Of a DNA stretch of 5,458 bases, positions 5,458-5,458 are shown one piece after another. The position numbers and the translations under genes were made by a program. Each line of letters opens with the position of its first letter. Position 1 is the stretch's first letter. This DNA is from Candidatus Sericytochromatia bacterium (GTDB lineage Bacteria > Cyanobacteriota > Sericytochromatia > UBA7694). Under the pieces are notes generated by a model. The model was not told where the DNA came from, searched no databases, and was given only the letters and a program-made list of their open reading frames with translations. The stretch is from NCBI GenBank assembly GCA_913773825.1, contig CAJYHH010001009.1, forward strand, positions 1 to 5,458, in the 5' to 3' direction.

Positions 5458-5458
5458 A

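Noticed and set aside
5372..5458. Open + strand frame from an ATG at 5372 to the right edge
   Set aside because: It has no ribosome site and an Arg-rich translation; the minus-strand reading fits better with the neighbouring gene's orientation.

Overview
This window reads as ordinary bacterial chromosome with compact genes, Shine-Dalgarno-led starts, sigma70-like promoters and factor-independent terminators. Gene bodies are mostly around 50-60% GC, while the serpin gene in the middle is clearly more AT-rich. The mix of a lipoprotein serpin, a Kv-beta-like aldo-keto reductase, a HEAT-repeat protein and an apparently inactive RecA/DnaB-like protein does not fix a phylum. My weak impression is a little-studied environmental lineage, possibly a non-photosynthetic relative of Cyanobacteria, but nothing here proves it. 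No rRNA, tRNA, CRISPR array, insertion sequence or phage gene is visible.

Layout, left to right. (1) The C-terminal end of an unidentified + strand gene, with an acidic and probably disordered tail, stops at 248 and is followed by a 13-bp hairpin that can terminate both converging transcripts. (2) A minus-strand Kv-beta/AKR6-like aldo-keto reductase (363-1358) starts at GTG. (3) A 222-bp divergent promoter region carries a 14-bp dyad. (4) A + strand protein of about six HEAT-like repeats (1581-2435) follows. (5) A + strand, lipid-anchored serpin (2600-4024) has its own extended -10 promoter. (6) Only 4 bp away and convergent lies a minus-strand 254-aa protein (4029-4793) that resembles the RecA-type domain of DnaB helicases but lacks a recognisable Walker A motif. 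(7) After an AT-rich gap and a strong 16-bp hairpin terminator comes a minus-strand 97-aa protein (5041-5334) with one N-terminal hydrophobic segment. (8) The last 30 codons of another minus-strand gene (stop at 5365-5367) sit just upstream of it, probably in the same operon.

The genes do not form an obvious single pathway. Orientation and promoters suggest mostly one-gene transcription units, apart from the 97-aa gene and its upstream partner. The most interesting items are the serpin (inhibitory hinge but a proline at the expected P1 site, an enlarged loop, atypical base composition) and the apparently catalytically dead DnaB-like protein converging on it. The right-hand partial gene and the 97-aa gene may act together at the membrane, but that is inference from position alone. 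No stretch over 300 bases lacks a gene; the largest gaps are 1359-1580 and 4794-5040.
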